Shown one piece after another: positions 1-7,921 of a DNA stretch of 43,277 bases (its first letter is position 1; each line of letters starts with the position of its first letter). The position numbers and the translations under genes are program-made. The notes under the pieces are model-generated. The model saw only the letters and a program-made list of their open reading frames with translations, was not told the DNA's origin and ran no database searches. The DNA is taken from positions 1 to 43,277 of the forward strand of contig CANJQI010000022.1 in the NCBI GenBank assembly GCA_947476215.1, given 5' to 3'. Source of the stretch: Betaproteobacteria bacterium. GTDB lineage: Bacteria; Pseudomonadota; Gammaproteobacteria; Burkholderiales; SG8-41.

Positions 1-1833
1 GCGCGCCATGTTCCTCTGCTGTGGCGCCGCTGCCGGTTTTTGCGGTAACACCGGCAGCAAGATGCAAGAGGGTCGCAGGCGATCATGGAAAATCGAGTTG
101 TCGGCCGAAACCGAACGCCGATTCCGGCCGAGCGGCTCGCCGGTATTGGGGTTGACATCGAAACGCGGAAAGTTGCTGCTCGATATGTCGACCCGGATGC
201 GATGGCCTTTCCTGAAAACGTTCGCTGTCGGAAACGGCCGGATCACGAGCCGGTACACCTGACCGGGCTCGATTAGGCTGCGCTCGCGTTTCTCATCCCT
301 GTAGCTCGCCCTCTGCAGCGCGTCCGAGATGTTCATGGCGTAGCCACCGGGGAAGTACTCGCAGGCCGGATGCTGGTCGATGAGTTTCGCGGTGAAATCG
401 GTATCGACCGCGCTGGAGGCCACGTACAGCACGACCTCGATCGGCCCTGCCACCACGACGTCTTCCACGAGCGGTTCAGTCTGGAACACAACGACATCGC
501 GCCGCGACGAGAGTGGCAGGTAGGGCGGGCGGGATCCCGCTACGTCGGACCGCTCGCGCTGGTCGAAGGCGCCGTCGCCCACTCGCGCGGAGACGTTGCC
601 GCCTATCGTCGGCACCGGATGGGCCGGGTCAAAGGTATAAGTGGTGGACGACTCGGGGTCCACAGGCTCGGTCTCGCGCAGGCTGCCGTCAACATGAAAA
701 TACCAAGCCTTGGGTGTCGCCTGCGACAGTGGCCAGGTATCGGCTTCGAACCAATACCCGCCATGCTGCAGTCGCCCGGCCTGGTTGCGCTCGCCGGAAC
801 CTGTGCCCATCAGAAACAGGCGGATGGGCGCTACTGGTTTCGCCGTCGCGTCACCCTTGAGGTGACTATCGAACCAGCGGTGGTGGAACTCAGTGTGGAA
901 ATCCTCGATGGCGGCGGCGGGCCCGAAGTCGACTTCTCCCGCCCAAGTCTGCGCGTTACCTGAGTGCGTCCAGGGCCCTATCATCAGCTGCACGGGCGAG
1001 CGTTTGCGGGCGCTGAGCGCAACGAAATTCGCGATGGTGCTTCTTAAAAAGATGTCGTACCAGCCGCCCACGTGGAGCATCGCGACGTCGGCGGTCCGGT
1101 CGTAATGATCAACCCAGTTCAGCGTGATGCTCCGCCAATAATCGGAGTAGTCGGCGTGCGTCATCTCGTCTAGGAAGTAGGCTTCGTACTCGGGGGCAAT
1201 CGCGAGCGGACTCAGGCCCGGCCGGAATGGCAACGCTGCGTACCAGTCGGTGATCTTCTCCTGTTGGAAGAGCTTGCGGACGACAGGATCGTCGATCTCA
1301 AGTGGAATCTGCCGGAACGCCCAGGTCAGTTCGCGACCGAGTTCAAAGGCGCCGCCGTGCCGCACCGCGTTGTCCCATGCGTCGGATATGCCACCTTGGT
1401 TCAAGAGCATTGCCCTCAACGCCGGCGGGTTCAGCTTGGCGGCATCCGCCTGCGCGTGCGCTGCATACGATGTGCCCCACATGCCAACCCGGCCATCCGA
1501 GTACGGTTGGCGTGCTAACCATTCGATCGTGTCATAACCATCGCTCGCGTCGAGTGCCGAGTATTTTGTGAACTCGCCTTCCGATGCGTAGCGGCCGCGG
1601 ATATCCTGGATCGCGGCGACATAGCCATGCCGAACGAGATGTCGTGCCAGCGCGACGTCCCGCGCGCGATCCTTGCTGTAGGGGCTGCGTGTCAGCACTA
1701 CGGGAAGAGGTTCCCTGACTGGCACATTGTCCGTCGCCGGGCGATAGATGTCGGTCGCAAGCCGCACCCCGTCGCGGGTCGGTATCATTACGTTGTACGA
1801 GGCTGCGATGTCGCCGTCGTCAGGCGTGTTCAT
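1..1833 (-). CDS. CocE/NonD-family serine hydrolase (X-Pro dipeptidyl-peptidase-like), cut by left edge
   Basis: The minus strand reads open from an ATG at 1833 to the window edge (611 codons, no stop), so the gene continues to the left, probably by only a few codons. Family features are an N-terminal alpha/beta-hydrolase domain with the nucleophile motif GTSYAA (Ser122) and the upstream DIRGRYASEG segment. Further on come a cap region, GGWYDIF with the likely catalytic Asp, GPWTHSG with the likely catalytic His, and a C-terminal jelly-roll-type domain (HRIRVDISSSNFPRFDVNP). Members hydrolyse acyl esters or amides, for example cocaine, glutaryl-7-ACA or X-Pro peptides; the substrate here cannot be told. 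No signal peptide is evident, so it is probably cytoplasmic. It stands alone, transcribed away from the dsbC-like gene. Confidence 0.9.
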   Translation of the reverse strand, partial: MNTPDDGDIAASYNVMIPTRDGVRLATDIYRPATDNVPVREPLPVVLTRSPYSKDRARDVALARHLVRHGYVAAIQDIRGRYASEGEFTKYSALDASDGYDTIEWLARQPYSDGRVGMWGTSYAAHAQADAAKLNPPALRAMLLNQGGISDAWDNAVRHGGAFELGRELTWAFRQIPLEIDDPVVRKLFQQEKITDWYAALPFRPGLSPLAIAPEYEAYFLDEMTHADYSDYWRSITLNWVDHYDRTADVAMLHVGGWYDIFLRSTIANFVALSARKRSPVQLMIGPWTHSGNAQTWAGEVDFGPAAAIEDFHTEFHHRWFDSHLKGDATAKPVAPIRLFLMGTGSGERNQAGRLQHGGYWFEADTWPLSQATPKAWYFHVDGSLRETEPVDPESSTTYTFDPAHPVPTIGGNVSARVGDGAFDQRERSDVAGSRPPYLPLSSRRDVVVFQTEPLVEDVVVAGPIEVVLYVASSAVDTDFTAKLIDQHPACEYFPGGYAMNISDALQRASYRDEKRERSLIEPGQVYRLVIRPFPTANVFRKGHRIRVDISSSNFPRFDVNPNTGEPLGRNRRSVSADNSIFHDRLRPSCILLPVLPQKPAAAPQQRNMAR

Positions 1834-2110
1834 GTCGAGTAATCTCCTGCCGCCCGCTTCCCTTGGTACTCGACGCGTAATGCGGATTCAATTTTCATCA
1901 TGAAGCACTCTATCGTCCGCTCCGCACATCGTCAACCGCGTGGGAGTAGGCAAGTGAATTTTAGTATCCATGTTCCATGAACGTGGTTTGTTTACGGTCA
2001 GCGCGTTGCCGTGACGCCCGACCTGCGGTTCGGGTCAAATGATGAGCGATCGAGAGCGTAAGTCTTGATTCATCTACAATTCACGGACTTTTAGCCATTT
2101 GGGAGCTGCC

Positions 2111-2821
2111 GTGCACAAATCGATCTGGATGTTTCTGCTGATGCTGTTCGCCACTAGCGTGTTCGCCGATGAGGCGAGCGTCAGAAAGATCATCGAGGGC
2201 AAATTTCCCGGTTCCAAGCTTGAGTCTGTCACGAAATCCGGCTACGGTGGCCTCTATGAGATCTACATGGATGGGAAGATGGGCTATACCGATGAACAGG
2301 TGACCTTTCTGCTGGTCGGTTTTCTGGTCGATACCAAGACCAGTCAGAACGTTACCCAGCAGCGTCTGCGCAAGCTGACCGGGGTCAATGTCAAGGAAAT
2401 CCCACTGGATCAGGGAATCCGCAAGGTGAAGGGTAACGGCAAGCGCCAACTGATCGTGTTTTCCGATCCGATGTGCCCGTTTTGCAAGCAACTCGAAAAG
2501 GAAATCGAGAAGCTGGACAATGTCACGACTTACATCATGCTGTACCCGATAGAGCATAAGTTCAAGGGCACAACCGAGTTGTCCAAACAAATCTGGTGTT
2601 CGTCGGATCGCGGCAAGGCATGGGACGACTGGATGCTCAGAGGGATCAAGCCTACGGCGCCGCCGACCTGCAAGGACCCGATAGCGCGTATCGAGCAGGT
2701 CGGAAGCAAACTCAGGCTCGACAATACGCCGTCGGTGATATTCGCCGACGGTGGCATAGTGCTCGGTGTTTTGCCCGCAGCGCAATTGGAAAAACTGCTC
2801 AACGATACGCCGTCAAAGTAG
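2111..2821 (+). CDS. dsbC: DsbC-family periplasmic disulfide isomerase
   Basis: A 236-residue protein with a signal peptide (about residues 1-19, cleavage near VFA/DEA), an N-terminal dimerisation-type domain (about 20-80), a linker, and a thioredoxin-fold domain with the active site CPFC at 122-125. The cis-proline pair Thr206-Pro207 and a second cysteine pair (163 and 187) match E. coli DsbC. It should shuffle wrong disulfides in the periplasm and be kept reduced by DsbD, which is not in this window. I chose the GTG at 2111 because GGGAG lies 5 nt upstream; an in-frame TTG at 2099 lacks such a site. Its 3' end overlaps the convergent cysteine desulfurase gene by 9 bp. Confidence 0.9.
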   Translation: MHKSIWMFLLMLFATSVFADEASVRKIIEGKFPGSKLESVTKSGYGGLYEIYMDGKMGYTDEQVTFLLVGFLVDTKTSQNVTQQRLRKLTGVNVKEIPLDQGIRKVKGNGKRQLIVFSDPMCPFCKQLEKEIEKLDNVTTYIMLYPIEHKFKGTTELSKQIWCSSDRGKAWDDWMLRGIKPTAPPTCKDPIARIEQVGSKLRLDNTPSVIFADGGIVLGVLPAAQLEKLLNDTPSK

Positions 2822-3979
2822 GGGGGGCGTGGTTCGAACACCACCGCCCGCGATCTTGCTCTTGATGTAACCGAGCGCGAAATCAATCTCTTCCGCGGTA
2901 TTAAACCGGCCGACCGTGATGCGTATCGCGTTGCTGGCAAGCCGTACATCGTTGCCCAGCGCCTGCAGCACATGCGACGGACCGCCGCCGGTGGCGCACG
3001 CGGCGGTGGATGAAACGGCGATCGCGGTCAGTGAGGCGATAATCTGGCCGCTGTCGGGCAGATCGAGGCTGATGTTGAGATTGCCGGCGATGCGCTGCTG
3101 CATATCACCATTGATGCGAATACCGTCGAGTTCACTCAATCCCTGATACAGGCGGTCGCGCAAGATGCGCAGGCGCGGCACTTCGCTGACCATTTCCTCC
3201 GCGGCGATGCTGAAACATTCTCCCATGCCGACGATTTGATGCGTCGGCAACGTCCCCGAGCGCATGCCGTTCTCATGGCCGCCGCCATGCATTTGCGGTA
3301 CCAGGTGCGGTTCCAGATCGGCGCGGACGAAGAGCGCACCTATGCCTTTGGGGCCGTACGTCTTGTGCGCGGTCAGCGACATCAGGTCTACGTGCTGCCG
3401 CCGCACATCGATGGCAACCTTGCCGGTCGCCTGGGCGGCGTCGACATGAAAGATGATGCCGTGCTCGCGGCACAGTGCGCCGAGGGCGGCGATGTCCTGA
3501 ATAACGCCGGTTTCGTTGTTGACCAGCATGATGGAGACCACGCCGGTATCAGCCCGTATGGCAGCGGCCAGCGCGGCGGGATGGAGCAGGCCGTTCGGTG
3601 CCGGGGGCAAAACCGAAATGTCGAAACCGTGCGTCGAAAGCTCGTGCATTGTATCCAGCACGGCTTTGTGTTCGGTCGACATCGTAATCAAGTGTCTACG
3701 CCGGGCGCCGCACGCGTAAGCCGCGCCCTTGAGCGCGAGATTGTCGGATTCAGTGGCGCCGGAAGTCCAGACGATCTCGCGCGGCTCGGCATTGAGCAGT
3801 AGTGCCACCTGCTGACGCGCCGTTTCGACCGCGCTGCGTGCTTCGCGGCCGTATCCGTGCGTCGTGCTGGCCGGGTTGCCGAATTTTGCGGTCAGCCACG
3901 GCAGCATCTTTTCGACGACCCGCGGGTCTACGGGTGTAGTGGCCGCATTGTCGAGGTAGATCGGGGATACGCGTGACAA
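2813..3979 (-). CDS. IscS/NifS-like cysteine desulfurase
   Basis: A 388-residue fold-type I PLP enzyme that should take sulfur from cysteine as a persulfide. Visible are the N-terminal YLDNAATTP motif, His104, Asp180 in HVDAAQ, the PLP lysine in TAHKTYGPKG (Lys206) and the mobile-loop cysteine Cys328 in STAACATGGG, close to the IscS pattern SGSACTS. The start appears to be a TTG at 3979, needed to include YLDNAATTP; the next ATG is far inside. It lies 5 nt after the stop of the upstream small gene, so translation is probably coupled. No iscR, iscU, iscA or fdx genes are adjacent, so it is not the standard isc operon copy. The target (iron-sulfur clusters, tRNA thiolation or selenium delivery) is unknown. 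Confidence 0.87.
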   Translation of the reverse strand: MSRVSPIYLDNAATTPVDPRVVEKMLPWLTAKFGNPASTTHGYGREARSAVETARQQVALLLNAEPREIVWTSGATESDNLALKGAAYACGARRRHLITMSTEHKAVLDTMHELSTHGFDISVLPPAPNGLLHPAALAAAIRADTGVVSIMLVNNETGVIQDIAALGALCREHGIIFHVDAAQATGKVAIDVRRQHVDLMSLTAHKTYGPKGIGALFVRADLEPHLVPQMHGGGHENGMRSGTLPTHQIVGMGECFSIAAEEMVSEVPRLRILRDRLYQGLSELDGIRINGDMQQRIAGNLNISLDLPDSGQIIASLTAIAVSSTAACATGGGPSHVLQALGNDVRLASNAIRITVGRFNTAEEIDFALGYIKSKIAGGGVRTTPPLL

Positions 3980-3984
3980 GGTGG

Positions 3985-4227
3985 TCAGTGCTTGGGAACC
4001 AGCGCCGAGAGTACGCGCTGGCGTTTCTCCTCGACATCCTTGGAGAATCCCGGATACGTTTGCTCCACGAACGAGGTCGCGAGACCAAGCTTCAGCAATG
4101 CCACGGCAAATGTCGCACCCAGGTCGTCCGGGTCCGGGCTCACCTTGGCCAATTGCAGGGCTTCTATTGTTTCGTCCATCAATTGTTGCAGCGCTGAGTG
4201 CATTTCATCGTCGAACATTTTTTTCAT
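3985..4227 (-). CDS. Small protein of unknown function upstream of cysteine desulfurase
   Basis: About 80 residues if translation begins at the ATG at 4227, which has AGGA 9 nt upstream. In-frame alternatives are ATG 4278 and TTG 4311, giving up to 108 residues. The protein is rich in charged and helix-favouring residues (MKKMFDDEMHSALQQLMDE) and has no cysteines, signal peptide or membrane segment from this start. I do not recognise a family. It sits directly before the cysteine desulfurase with 5 nt between stop and start, so it is probably co-transcribed and coupled with it and may act in the same process. That is context only. Confidence 0.6.
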   Translation of the reverse strand: MKKMFDDEMHSALQQLMDETIEALQLAKVSPDPDDLGATFAVALLKLGLATSFVEQTYPGFSKDVEEKRQRVLSALVPKH

Positions 4228-4454
4228 GATTTCGTATCCTTTGCTGGCGAATGCGGATTTTATCGCCTCTGGCGACATGCGGAAACCGGCTGCGGCGCAA
4301 ATCTTCCGCAAGTCATGCGGACAGTTGCACTTAAGTCAATGCTCGATCGCCTCCCGGGATACGCTATGTGTCAGAATCCGCGGACTATTGAGCGTTGCAA
4401 AATACATAACAGTCGGAACGCTCAATCCCTTAATAAGCACACAAGGAGCAGGTT

Positions 4455-5228
4455 ATGAGTTTGAATCTCAAGGGTAAGGTGGCCGCAATAACCGGCGGCA
4501 GCGAGGGTATCGGTCGTGCAACAGCACTGCGCATGGCGGAACTCGGCGCTGCCATCGCCATCTGTGCGCGGCGCGCGGATGTGCTCGAAAAAACGGCTGT
4601 GGAGATCAGAACAGCCGGTGCGGACGTGTTCACCGTGGTCGCGGATGCTTATAAAGAGGACGACATGACGCGTTTTGTCGCGCAAACGGTGGAGCGTTAC
4701 GGGCGCATCGATATTCTCGTCAACAATGCGGGGGCCACGGGCCAGTCGCCGTTCGACGCGGTCGACACAGCGGCCTGGCGTAGCGATATCGAACTGAAAG
4801 TGCTGGCGCATATACACACGGCGCGCGCGGCGATACCGCACATGAAGCGGCAGGGTGGCGGGCGCATCATCAATCTGAGCATGGTCGCCGCCAAGCAGCC
4901 CGGCGCCGCCCAGTTCCCGACCACCGTCAGTCGCGCTGCGGGACTGGCATTGACCAAGGGGCTATCCAAGGAACTGGCGGAATTCAAGATTCTGGTAAAC
5001 GCTGTCGCCGTCGGGAAAGTAAAGTCCATGCAGCAGGAACGCACCGCCGCCCGGCTGGGATTAGGCGTCGCGGATCACTATCTGAAAACCGGTAAGACGG
5101 TTCCCCTGGGCCGCATGGGCGAGGCCGCGGAAGTTGCCAACGTCATTGCATTTCTGGCTTCCGATCTGGCAAGTTACGTGACGGGCACGTGCATCAATGT
5201 GGACGGAGGGCTGTCGGGAGTGCTGTAA
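4455..5228 (+). CDS. Short-chain dehydrogenase/reductase with substituted catalytic tetrad
   Basis: A 257-residue SDR with a clear dinucleotide-binding Rossmann fold: TGGSEGIG (13-20), the NNAG motif (90-93) and the C-terminal VDGG. Aligned on FabG, the four catalytic positions are all changed. The helix-alpha4 Asn is Lys115, Ser is Met143, Tyr is Thr156 and Lys is Arg160. The surrounding scaffold is well kept, so this is not a decayed gene. It may bind NAD(P) without classic reductase chemistry, or use another mechanism. I recall similar substituted SDRs in other proteobacteria, but no proven function. The start has AGGAG 6 nt upstream. It stands alone between the divergent desulfurase operon and the SET gene. 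Confidence 0.87.
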   Translation: MSLNLKGKVAAITGGSEGIGRATALRMAELGAAIAICARRADVLEKTAVEIRTAGADVFTVVADAYKEDDMTRFVAQTVERYGRIDILVNNAGATGQSPFDAVDTAAWRSDIELKVLAHIHTARAAIPHMKRQGGGRIINLSMVAAKQPGAAQFPTTVSRAAGLALTKGLSKELAEFKILVNAVAVGKVKSMQQERTAARLGLGVADHYLKTGKTVPLGRMGEAAEVANVIAFLASDLASYVTGTCINVDGGLSGVL

Positions 5229-5334
5229 CGAGTGCGAGTTGAATTACAAGCCTGCCGTTTCTAGGTTTAATTATGTTGCGCACCCTGAATTGGTTAAAAT
5301 ACGCGCCATTCAGAATCAGGGGATCGGACCAGTC

Positions 5335-5808
5335 ATGCCAGCAGCGAAGAAGAAAAACACACCCAAGGTGGTACGGCGCATTTCCGTGCGTCGTTCCGGC
5401 ATCCACGGCAAGGGCATATTTGCGGCCGTGGCGCTGGGCAAAGGTACTCGCATCATCGAATACAAGGGCAAGCGCATCCCGGAAGAGGTCGCCGACGATA
5501 AGTATGGCAATGACGAAGGCACCCACACCTTTCTGTTTCTGCTCGAGAATCAGATCGTGATCGATGCAAATTTCGGTGGTAATTCCTCACGCTGGATTAA
5601 TCACAGCTGCGATCCGAATTGCGATGCTTTCGAGGAAAAAGGCCGCATGTACATAGACGCCATAAAAAATATCAAGGCCGGCGAGGAACTGACCTACGAT
5701 TACAATCTCATCGTCGAAGAACGCTACACACCGGCGCTGAAACGCATGTACGCGTGCGCTTGCGGTTCAAGGAAATGCCGCGGCCATATACTGGGCAGCA
5801 AGCGTTAG
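5335..5808 (+). CDS. Small bacterial SET-domain protein (putative lysine methyltransferase)
   Basis: A 157-residue protein that is essentially one SET domain with a post-SET tail. It has HGKGIFAA (24-31), EYKGKRI, the SAM/pseudoknot motif NHSCDPN (89-95), GEELTYDYN (116-124), and the post-SET cysteines 141, 143 and 148, which with Cys92 can bind zinc. SET proteins transfer methyl groups from S-adenosylmethionine to protein lysines; bacterial targets are mostly unknown. The ATG at 5335 gives a basic N-terminus (PAAKKKNTPKVVRR). The open frame extends back to 5197 into the SDR gene, but that stretch does not resemble the family. The gene ends facing the Bug gene on the other strand, with a shared hairpin between them. 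Confidence 0.85.
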   Translation: MPAAKKKNTPKVVRRISVRRSGIHGKGIFAAVALGKGTRIIEYKGKRIPEEVADDKYGNDEGTHTFLFLLENQIVIDANFGGNSSRWINHSCDPNCDAFEEKGRMYIDAIKNIKAGEELTYDYNLIVEERYTPALKRMYACACGSRKCRGHILGSKR

Positions 5809-5832
5809 GCGCCCGCCAGGCTGAACAAATAA

Positions 5833-5857
5833 AACGGGGCACAGCAAGTGCCCCGTT
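5833..5857. terminator. Hairpin terminator between convergent SET and Bug genes
   Basis: A perfect 10-bp stem, AACGGGGCAC / GTGCCCCGTT, with a 5-nt loop AGCAA. On the minus strand it is followed by TTTTATTT, a good intrinsic terminator for the hydroxy-acid oxidase-Bug-Bug operon. On the plus strand the tail (CATGTCT) is weak, so termination of the SET gene there is less certain. Confidence 0.8.
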
Positions 5858-5886
5858 CATGTCTCACGTAATACCGGAACTGCGCG

Positions 5887-6849
5887 CTACTCGGCCTTGA
5901 CGCCAGTCTTCTGTACCATCCTGCGCCATACCTCGATGTCGCTCTTGATCAAGGCTTGGAATGTTTCGGGTGTGCCACCGGCGGCTGATACGCCTTCACC
6001 TGATAGTTTCTCCTGCATCTCCTTGTTCTGTAATATCTTGTTCAATTCGCCGTTAACGCGGTCGAGTATCGGTTTCGGCAATGCCTTGGGCGCAACCAGT
6101 CCGTGCCACAGTATGACGTCGTAGTCCTTGAGGCCGGACTCCTTGATGGTTGGAATTTCGGGGGCTGCGGGGATACGTCGGCCTGTGGTGACTGCGATCC
6201 CACGCAGGCGGCCGGCTTTCATTTGCGGCAAGGTCGTTGCGATGCTGCCGAACAACATCTGCACGTGTCCGGCGATGGTATCGGTGAGCGCCGGACCCGT
6301 GCCCTTGTAGGGAATATGTATCATCTTGATTCCCGCCATATCGGCAAACAACTCGGTGGCAAGGTGGGTAATGCTGCCTGCGCCGCTGGTCGAATAGGTC
6401 AACTGACCCGGTCTTGCCTTGGCCAGCGCGATGAGTTCCTTGGTGGTTTTCACGGGTAGCGACGGATGTACTACAACCAGGAACGGGCCCTGTGACAACT
6501 GGATCACCGCTGTAATGTCGTTGACCGGGTCGAAGGTCAGCTTGAACAGGCTGGGATTGACCGCGTAACTGCCGGCGATCAAGGTGAACGTATATCCGTC
6601 GGGTGGCGCTTTTGCGCCGAGTTCGGCGCCGGTGACGCCCCCCGCGCCGGGACGATTTTCGACGATCACCTGCTGTCCCAGGACTTCCGTCATTTTTTGT
6701 GCGGCGACGCGCGCGATGAAATCCGTGCCGCCACCGGGCGCGAACGGCGCGACGATGCGTATCGGCTTGGTCGGATAATTCTGTGCAAATGCAACGCCGG
6801 AACCGCCGGCGAGCAGGGTGGATATCAAGCTGGTTACGATGCGTTTCAT
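5887..6849 (-). CDS. Bug/TctC-family periplasmic solute-binding protein
   Basis: A 320-residue extracytoplasmic receptor of the tripartite tricarboxylate transporter type. It has a signal peptide (1-22, cleaved after AFA), the first ligand loop APFAPGGGTD (Asp43), the second loop NRPGAGG, PPDGYT, and HIPYKGTGPALTD in the hinge region. The C-terminus EVWRRMVQKTGVKAE is typical. Such proteins capture small, usually carboxylated, molecules in the periplasm. No TctA/TctB membrane genes are in the window, so its transporter partner, if any, is elsewhere. GGAG lies 5 nt before the ATG. It is the last gene of an operon with another Bug gene (48 bp upstream) and an alpha-hydroxy-acid oxidase, which hints at a hydroxy-acid ligand. 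Confidence 0.92.
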   Translation of the reverse strand: MKRIVTSLISTLLAGGSGVAFAQNYPTKPIRIVAPFAPGGGTDFIARVAAQKMTEVLGQQVIVENRPGAGGVTGAELGAKAPPDGYTFTLIAGSYAVNPSLFKLTFDPVNDITAVIQLSQGPFLVVVHPSLPVKTTKELIALAKARPGQLTYSTSGAGSITHLATELFADMAGIKMIHIPYKGTGPALTDTIAGHVQMLFGSIATTLPQMKAGRLRGIAVTTGRRIPAAPEIPTIKESGLKDYDVILWHGLVAPKALPKPILDRVNGELNKILQNKEMQEKLSGEGVSAAGGTPETFQALIKSDIEVWRRMVQKTGVKAE

Positions 6850-6897
6850 ATTTTCTCCAGTGTGTAGGGGGAACCTCGACAGTGTAAGCCTACAGCA

Positions 6898-7887
6898 TCA
6901 CTCGGCCTTCAGGCCGATGATTTTGACTAGTTTGACATTCTGCGCAATTTCGCTGCGTATGAACGCCGCGTACTGCTCCGGCGTGTTGGTCTGCGGTTCG
7001 AGGCCTTGCCGGTTCAGCGATTCCTTCATCTCGGGCGTATTGATCGCCGCGCCCAGCGCCGTGTTGAGGCGGGTGATGACGTCCCTGGGCACGCCGGCGG
7101 GGGCGAGCACGCCGTACCAGATTGAGCGGTCGTAGCCGGGCACGCCGCCCTCGCTGATCGACGGTATCGAGGGCATAGACGACGAACGTTTGGCGCTGGT
7201 AATCGCGAGCACCCTGATTTTGCCCGCCGGCATGAGGGAGAGTGCCACCGGAATGCTGGAGAAGCTCATGCCGACTTCGCCGGAAACGGTGGCGACGGCG
7301 CTCTCCGGTGAACCTTTGTAAGGGACGTGCGTGATGTTGACCTTGGCCATCAACTTGAACAGCTCGCCGCCGAAATGCGCCGAACTGCCAACTCCGGAAG
7401 ATCCATAGTTGAGTTTGCCGGGTTGGGCTTGCGCCAGTGCGATCAACTCCTTGACGTTACGCGCCGGCACCGACGGATGCACGACGAGCGGGAAGCCACC
7501 GGTCACGGCTAGCGATACAGGCGAGAAATCGCGCCCCAAATCATAGGGAAGATTGGTACGCAGCGCCGCCTGTATCGCGTCCGCGGCCGCCATGATCAGC
7601 AGCGTGTAGCCATCGGCCGGCGATTTGGCGACCGCTTCGGTGGCGATGGAGCCGCCCGCGCCGGGGCGGTTTTCCGCGACCACGTGCTGGCCCAGTTGCT
7701 CCGACAGTTTCTGCGCGATGATGCGCGCCATCGCGTCGGTGCCGCTGCCGGCGGTAAATCCCACCAGCATGCGTATAGGCCGGACGGGATAGCCTTGTGC
7801 CGACAGATCCAGGGTGGACATGCCGAGGCACGCCAAGGCAAGTGCCCATGAACGCCATAATCCATTGCCTGCGGATTTACTCATCAT
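6898..7887 (-). CDS. Bug/TctC-family periplasmic solute-binding protein
   Basis: A receptor of about 329 residues of the classic Bug subtype. It has a signal peptide of about 30 residues (a hydrophobic WALALACLGMSTLDLSA core), GFTAGSGTDAMAR with the conserved Asp, NRPGAGGSIATE, SPADGYT and HVPYKGSPESA. The first loop reads TAGSGTD rather than the usual PGGGTD, so the ligand may differ from its downstream neighbour's. Two adjacent ATGs occur at the start; the second (7884) is better spaced from AGGG. It lies 34 bp after the hydroxy-acid oxidase gene and 48 bp before the second Bug gene, so the three form an operon. I infer uptake or sensing of a 2-hydroxy acid that the oxidase then uses. Confidence 0.92.
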   Translation of the reverse strand: MMSKSAGNGLWRSWALALACLGMSTLDLSAQGYPVRPIRMLVGFTAGSGTDAMARIIAQKLSEQLGQHVVAENRPGAGGSIATEAVAKSPADGYTLLIMAAADAIQAALRTNLPYDLGRDFSPVSLAVTGGFPLVVHPSVPARNVKELIALAQAQPGKLNYGSSGVGSSAHFGGELFKLMAKVNITHVPYKGSPESAVATVSGEVGMSFSSIPVALSLMPAGKIRVLAITSAKRSSSMPSIPSISEGGVPGYDRSIWYGVLAPAGVPRDVITRLNTALGAAINTPEMKESLNRQGLEPQTNTPEQYAAFIRSEIAQNVKLVKIIGLKAE

Positions 7888-7921
7888 TTCCCTGGATTAA
7901 CATGGCGGCCCGTCAGGAGAT

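Noticed and set aside
370-1842. Several plus-strand open frames
   Set aside because: They are shadows of the minus-strand CocE/NonD hydrolase, which stays open to the window edge and has clear catalytic motifs.
2040-2110. TACAAT at 2075-2080 as a -10 box for dsbC
   Set aside because: No reasonable -35 element lies 16-18 bp upstream.
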